A DNA stretch of 7,042 nt from JAGORM01 sp964406795 (GTDB lineage Bacteria > Patescibacteriota > Microgenomatia > Levybacterales > GWA1-39-11). Shown piece by piece: positions 5,352 through 7,042 of this stretch; the first letter of the stretch is position 1; each line of letters starts with the position of its first letter. The notes beneath the pieces are model-generated. The model was not told the origin of the DNA, searched no databases, and worked only from the letters and a program-made list of their open reading frames with translations. The stretch is from assembly GCA_964406795.1 (NCBI GenBank), contig CAYOTA010000023.1:1-7042 (forward strand), written 5' to 3'. Both the position numbers and the translations under genes were made by a program.

Positions 5352-6329
5352 TTATTTTCTAGCACTTTCTATTACTGCTTTGATTCGAGGATTAGTGTTC
5401 GGTTCTGCAAGAAGCTTATTAAATTTAGAATAGTTTCCCCCCATCTTATCAGCATTTTGAACTCCCTTTAGAAGAAAGGGTGTTTCTGCAACTGTTTTTT
5501 CATCAATAGCAGATAAAGGGAGCGAAATTAAGCTGGTGTCCCCTGGTTGTAGTCGATTTAACAATTCGAGGTTGGATTCTTTAGAGCCAGTATCGTCTTG
5601 TATAGCGAAGGGAGCCACATAGGGAATGAAGTTACCATCAGCATTAAGGATGGAGAGTATAAAGTCCCCTTGTGTTTCAAGTGGAGCACGTACTTTCTCG
5701 AGTCCTCTAGTCTCTAAAACTAGCTCAAATTCATTATGTCCTAACTTGAATACGCCTTCTGGATCAGCGCTTCCAGTTAGTTCTGCAATAGTGGTGGGTT
5801 TTGAGATAATACCTTTTTGAATAAGTTGATTAATATATTCTTGGGTGTCTTTTCCTGAAATTTCGAAATCTTTTCCCAGAAACTTAGGGTCAAAAAAATC
5901 AAAACTCTGGGCTTTATCTGTGCCTAAGGTGCTCTGAAATTCTCTTAGCTTTTTGTACAAAAGTTCATCTCGTAAAGTGGGACTTTCCCTATCCTGAGGT
6001 ATCTCATTCTTTGCTGTTTGATAAGCTTCTTCAGTTGCTTCTAGTGTAGGTCTATATCCCATGAGCGTAGAGCCTTGTCGAGACGTCTGGAGTTGTAGTA
6101 ATGCGAGTTTTTGTCTGCCATTTTCTTTAACCGTATCACGGTCTAATTTTGTAGCTGTGGAGGTTAGGCTGAAGCCAGAATCAGCTTCTATCTCTGCTGC
6201 TGTTCTGTCTAAAAAGTCATTAAATGCCTGATGTTGCACTCCTCCAAAGGGTGCATTCACTAAAGAATCTTTCAATTTAGCTAGTCCAGTAGGTTCTGGT
6301 GGTTTAGCGCCTTCTTTTACTTCGGTCAT
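5352..6329 (-). CDS. Unrecognised 325-aa soluble protein
   Basis: I do not recognise this protein. It is 325 aa, acidic and hydrophilic, without Cys or Trp and without signal peptide or membrane segments, so it is probably cytosolic. The first half (about 1-140) is rich in charged helical stretches with Thr/Ala/Glu runs; the second half has more alternating hydrophobic strands (for example FELVLETRGL 201-210, GDFILSILNADGNFIPYV 221-238). Its own promoter appears to lie 8 nt before the ATG with no SD, suggesting a leaderless mRNA. It converges on trxB with only 54 bp between stops and no visible terminator there, and diverges from the 170-aa ORF across a trxB remnant. Length, codon regularity and the placed promoter support a real gene; the context suggests lineage-specific accessory DNA. 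Confidence 0.75.
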   Translation of the reverse strand: MTEVKEGAKPPEPTGLAKLKDSLVNAPFGGVQHQAFNDFLDRTAAEIEADSGFSLTSTATKLDRDTVKENGRQKLALLQLQTSRQGSTLMGYRPTLEATEEAYQTAKNEIPQDRESPTLRDELLYKKLREFQSTLGTDKAQSFDFFDPKFLGKDFEISGKDTQEYINQLIQKGIISKPTTIAELTGSADPEGVFKLGHNEFELVLETRGLEKVRAPLETQGDFILSILNADGNFIPYVAPFAIQDDTGSKESNLELLNRLQPGDTSLISLPLSAIDEKTVAETPFLLKGVQNADKMGGNYSKFNKLLAEPNTNPRIKAVIESARK

Positions 6330-6337
6330 AGGGCTAT

Positions 6338-6364
6338 TTTATACCAACAAATGCATTTTGACAA
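6338..6364 (-). promoter_or_regulatory. Promoter giving a probably leaderless mRNA for the 325-aa gene
   Basis: On the minus strand there is an extended -10, TGG-TATAAA (TATAAA at 6338-6343), with TTGTCA (6359-6364) 15 nt upstream; TTGTCA to TAAAAT at 17 nt is the other register. Only 8 nt lie between TATAAA and the ATG (6327-6329), so transcription should start within about 2 nt of the start codon. No SD string exists. Confidence 0.55.
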
Positions 6365-6440
6365 GCTTGTGGATTACAAATGAGATTGGGTATATGCAGC
6401 ACTTGATACCGAAAAATACCTCAGAAACCAAGCCACGTAA
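6359..6440 (+). pseudogene. Degraded 3' end of a second, divergent trxB
   Basis: Codons 6396-6437 read AALDTEKYLRNQAT and are followed by TAA (6438-6440). The intact reductase ends AALDTERYLRNQQS, so 11 of 14 residues match at the same distance from the stop. Just upstream, ATT GGG TAT ATG (6384-6395, in another frame) fits the family's FGCM, and ATTACA (6373-6378) fits the IT of QAIT, implying a 1-nt frame change and a missing codon. GACAAG (6360-6365) may be the end of GDV-x-DK. Over the 42 bases compared, only about 25 are identical, with many differences at third positions, so the copy diverged under protein-level selection before it was truncated. Nothing upstream of about 6359 resembles trxB. 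It is too short to be functional. Confidence 0.85.
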
Positions 6441-6441
6441 T

Positions 6442-6470
6442 TTGCATATTTAGCCTCAAGAGGATATAAT
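6442..6470 (+). promoter_or_regulatory. Promoter giving a probably leaderless mRNA for the 170-aa gene
   Basis: A perfect TATAAT (6465-6470) sits 17 nt after a weak -35 TTGCAT (6442-6447), which begins 2 nt after the stop of the trxB remnant. Only 6 nt (TTCCGG) separate the -10 from the ATG at 6477, placing the expected transcription start at the A of the start codon or beside it. Confidence 0.6.
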
Positions 6471-6476
6471 TTCCGG

Positions 6477-6989
6477 ATGAGTAATTTAGAAAAAGGTTCT
6501 ACGTTTAGAGATGGGGATCGCGAACTAAAAGTTACAGGAAAATATACCGATGGGAGTTTGCTTGTTCGCACTGTCTCTGAAGAAAGACTTCAAGCGTTTA
6601 AAAAGGCAGCAGTTAAGGCAAATGACTTATTAGGTAGTCCCAGTCGTCTAGCTGATCGATTTCGCTCAAGTGCGTCTCCAAAACCGACTGATTATTTTGG
6701 AATAGCGACTAATTTTAGCGATCCCATTAGTGAAGAGTTTGCAAAAGATGGCGCATCTACGTTTTCTATTGGTGTAACTAATGTAGTTGCCCATTTTTTA
6801 GTAGAAGAACTTCAAGGTAGTAAAGTTACTGAGGATACATTTGTAGGCTCTCTGCAGACAAATCCAGATGGAATAGGGTATAGAATAAAGTGTCCATTTC
6901 CTAAAACCTCCTTGAGATGGATTAGGACAGCACAAGAAGCATGGTGTGAAGTTTCAGGTACTAAAAATAATCATCAAAGCTCAAAGTAG
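6477..6989 (+). CDS. Unrecognised 170-aa soluble protein
   Basis: I do not recognise this protein. It is 170 aa with no signal peptide or membrane segment. Residues 5-33 look like a small beta unit (KGSTFRDGDRELKVTGKY then SLLVRTV), followed by a charged helix (EERLQAFKKAAVKANDLL, 35-52) and a Ser/Pro/Arg-rich linker (53-71). The C-terminal part (about 72-158) carries two Cys (139, 157) and two Trp (148, 156), with a polar tail NNHQSSK. The ATG lies 6 nt after a perfect TATAAT and lacks an SD, so the mRNA is probably leaderless, like that of its divergent neighbour. It begins 36 bp after the trxB remnant's stop. A downstream ATG could be used instead, but the promoter position favours this one. 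Confidence 0.7.
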   Translation: MSNLEKGSTFRDGDRELKVTGKYTDGSLLVRTVSEERLQAFKKAAVKANDLLGSPSRLADRFRSSASPKPTDYFGIATNFSDPISEEFAKDGASTFSIGVTNVVAHFLVEELQGSKVTEDTFVGSLQTNPDGIGYRIKCPFPKTSLRWIRTAQEAWCEVSGTKNNHQSSK

Positions 6990-7019
6990 TTGCAGAAGAT
7001 GAGATACATCGGTTACACA

Positions 7020-7042
7020 TTGAAGTAAAATAGGTACTTCAA
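7020..7042. repeat. 8-bp inverted repeat at the window end
   Basis: TTGAAGTA (7020-7027) and TACTTCAA (7035-7042) are perfect inverted repeats around a 7-nt spacer, 30 bp after the 170-aa gene's stop. It could be a weak terminator stem, an operator, or part of a longer palindrome cut by the window edge; the following bases are not visible. Confidence 0.3.

Noticed and set aside
1..7042. Alternative genetic code with TGA as glycine, as in Gracilibacteria and Absconditabacteria.
   Set aside because: The recognised proteins are full length under the standard code and their conserved glycines use GGN codons.

Overview
The window reads as bacterial, moderately AT-rich and densely packed. It uses standard genetic code 11: conserved glycines in the recognised genes are GGN and none of their reading frames needs TGA as sense. 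The gene style suggests Candidatus Patescibacteria (CPR), perhaps Microgenomates-like: an endonuclease-Q-type protein, a small multi-pass membrane protein, a membrane-anchored GT2 glycosyltransferase, short genes and weak or absent Shine-Dalgarno (SD) sites. That placement is inference; no rRNA or other marker is present.

Layout. (1) 1-1687, plus strand: a 10-bp hairpin with a GUAA loop, an unrecognised 87-aa ORF, then 2 nt later a PHP-domain endonuclease Q-like DNA repair protein (455 aa). (2) 1688-1835: a structured spacer with three nested or crossing inverted repeats ending at the ribosome binding site of a 146-aa membrane protein (1836-2276). (3) 2299-2330: a strong bidirectional terminator separating it from a convergent 463-aa membrane GT2 glycosyltransferase (minus strand, 2333-3724). 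(4) 3725-3854: a divergent promoter region serving the glycosyltransferase and, on the plus strand, thioredoxin (3855-4181) and thioredoxin reductase (4293-5297). The two redox genes are split by a 111-bp AT-rich, self-complementary spacer. (5) 5298-7042: an accessory-looking tail with two unrecognised ORFs, 325 aa on the minus strand and 170 aa on the plus strand. Each has a -10 box 6-8 nt from its ATG, which suggests leaderless mRNAs.

The 147-bp gap between those two ORFs holds the clearest surprise. It carries a degraded 3' end of a second, divergent thioredoxin reductase gene, whose last codons read ALDTEKYLRNQAT-stop against ALDTERYLRNQQS-stop in the intact copy about 1.1 kb upstream. 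The codons differ mostly at synonymous sites, so this is not a fresh tandem copy. It looks like the scar of an older or foreign paralogue that was lost when the two orphan genes arrived or the locus rearranged.

Functionally, thioredoxin and its reductase form a complete NADPH-driven disulfide-reducing pair in one predicted transcription unit. The endonuclease Q-like protein would start repair of deaminated bases, and the glycosyltransferase probably acts on cell-envelope glycans at the membrane. No CRISPR array, tRNA, rRNA, transposase or integrase was found.
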